The position numbers and the translations under genes are program-made. A DNA stretch of 6,264 nt, taken from NCBI GenBank assembly GCA_002389265.1, contig DGOD01000083.1:1-6264 (forward strand). Reading direction: 5' to 3'. The notes beneath the pieces are model-generated. The model saw nothing but the letters and a program-made list of their open reading frames with translations. It was not told the origin of the DNA and made no database searches. Positions 6,028 to 6,264 of this stretch are shown here, piece by piece. Source of the stretch: Gammaproteobacteria bacterium UBA4475. Its GTDB lineage: Bacteria; Pseudomonadota; Gammaproteobacteria; Pseudomonadales; Azotimanducaceae. Each line of letters begins with the position of its first letter. Within the stretch, counting starts at the first letter, position 1.

Positions 6028-6264
6028 ATGCAGGCACATTTTGATAACGGTAGCTTCTGGTTCGATTCCCTGCAAGCGCCCTTGCAGCCGGCGCCCGTTG
6101 AGACGCTACCCGCGCAGGTGGATATCGCCATTGCTGGTGCCGGCTATACGGGACTCTGGACTGCCTACTACCTGAGCCAACTTGCCCCCACACTGTCGAT
6201 TGCCGTTTTTGAGGCGAATACCATCGGCTTTGGTGCCAGTGGCCGCAATGGCGGTTGGTGTATG
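6028..6264 (+). CDS. FAD-dependent oxidoreductase, DAO family, N-terminal 79 codons, 3' end outside window
   Basis: The frame from ATG 6028 stays open to the window edge. AGG lies 7 nt upstream of this ATG; a nearby ATG at 6023 is in another frame. After a hydrophilic leader containing the F-W-F-D-S-L segment (10-15), a Rossmann FAD-binding fold begins: DIAIAGAGYTGLWTAYYLSQ (residues 32-51, GxGxxG at 37-42), a second strand ending in Glu62 that would bind the FAD ribose, then GASGRNGG (69-76). This arrangement is typical of the D-amino-acid-oxidase-like group that includes PuuB/OrdL-type putrescine oxidases and many unnamed bacterial FAD oxidoreductases. The catalytic and substrate domains lie beyond the window, so amine, amino acid or other CH-NH oxidation is only a family-level guess. 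No signal peptide is visible, so it is probably cytoplasmic. It follows the monooxygenase by 89 nt in the same direction. Confidence 0.85.
   Translation, partial: MQAHFDNGSFWFDSLQAPLQPAPVETLPAQVDIAIAGAGYTGLWTAYYLSQLAPTLSIAVFEANTIGFGASGRNGGWCM

Overview
The window looks like chromosomal DNA of a Gram-negative proteobacterium. Base composition is moderate to slightly GC-rich, and genes are tightly packed with short gaps. The mix of a type II sulfide:quinone oxidoreductase, crotonase, CaiB-type CoA-transferase, EthA-like Baeyer-Villiger monooxygenase and amine-oxidase-like flavoprotein is common in marine or soil Gamma- or Alphaproteobacteria. A gammaproteobacterium is my best guess, but no marker gene here proves it. 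I see no rRNA, tRNA, CRISPR array, insertion sequence, prophage gene or long repeat.

Layout: (1) 1-204, + strand: the last 67 codons of a sulfide:quinone oxidoreductase. (2) 215-1975, +: a full SulP-family anion transporter with STAS domain, only 10 nt downstream and probably in the same transcript. (3) 1976-2101: convergent gap with a 7-bp hairpin and two short perfect palindromes. (4) 2102-2932, -: a crotonase/enoyl-CoA hydratase family enzyme. (5) 2933-3096: divergent promoter region. (6) 3097-4278, +: a class III (CaiB/BaiF) CoA-transferase. (7) 4279-4432: a gap with an FNR/FixK-like palindrome and an 8-bp inverted repeat just upstream of the next gene. (8) 4433-5938, +: a Baeyer-Villiger monooxygenase closely resembling mycobacterial EthA. 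(9) 6028-6264, +: the N-terminal 79 codons of a DAO-fold FAD-dependent oxidoreductase, cut by the window edge.

Functionally there are two blocks. The left block joins sulfide oxidation at the quinone pool to an inorganic or organic anion transporter. The right block looks like part of a catabolic locus: the CoA-transferase could activate a carboxylic acid as a CoA thioester, the crotonase could hydrate or isomerise an unsaturated acyl-CoA, the monooxygenase could insert oxygen next to a ketone, and the second flavoprotein could oxidise an amine, amino acid or similar compound. The substrate cannot be read from the sequence.

Nothing here is clearly a wholly new system. The items most worth a second look are the regulatory-looking palindromes before the monooxygenase, the altered acidic residues in the crotonase, and the SQR-SulP pairing.
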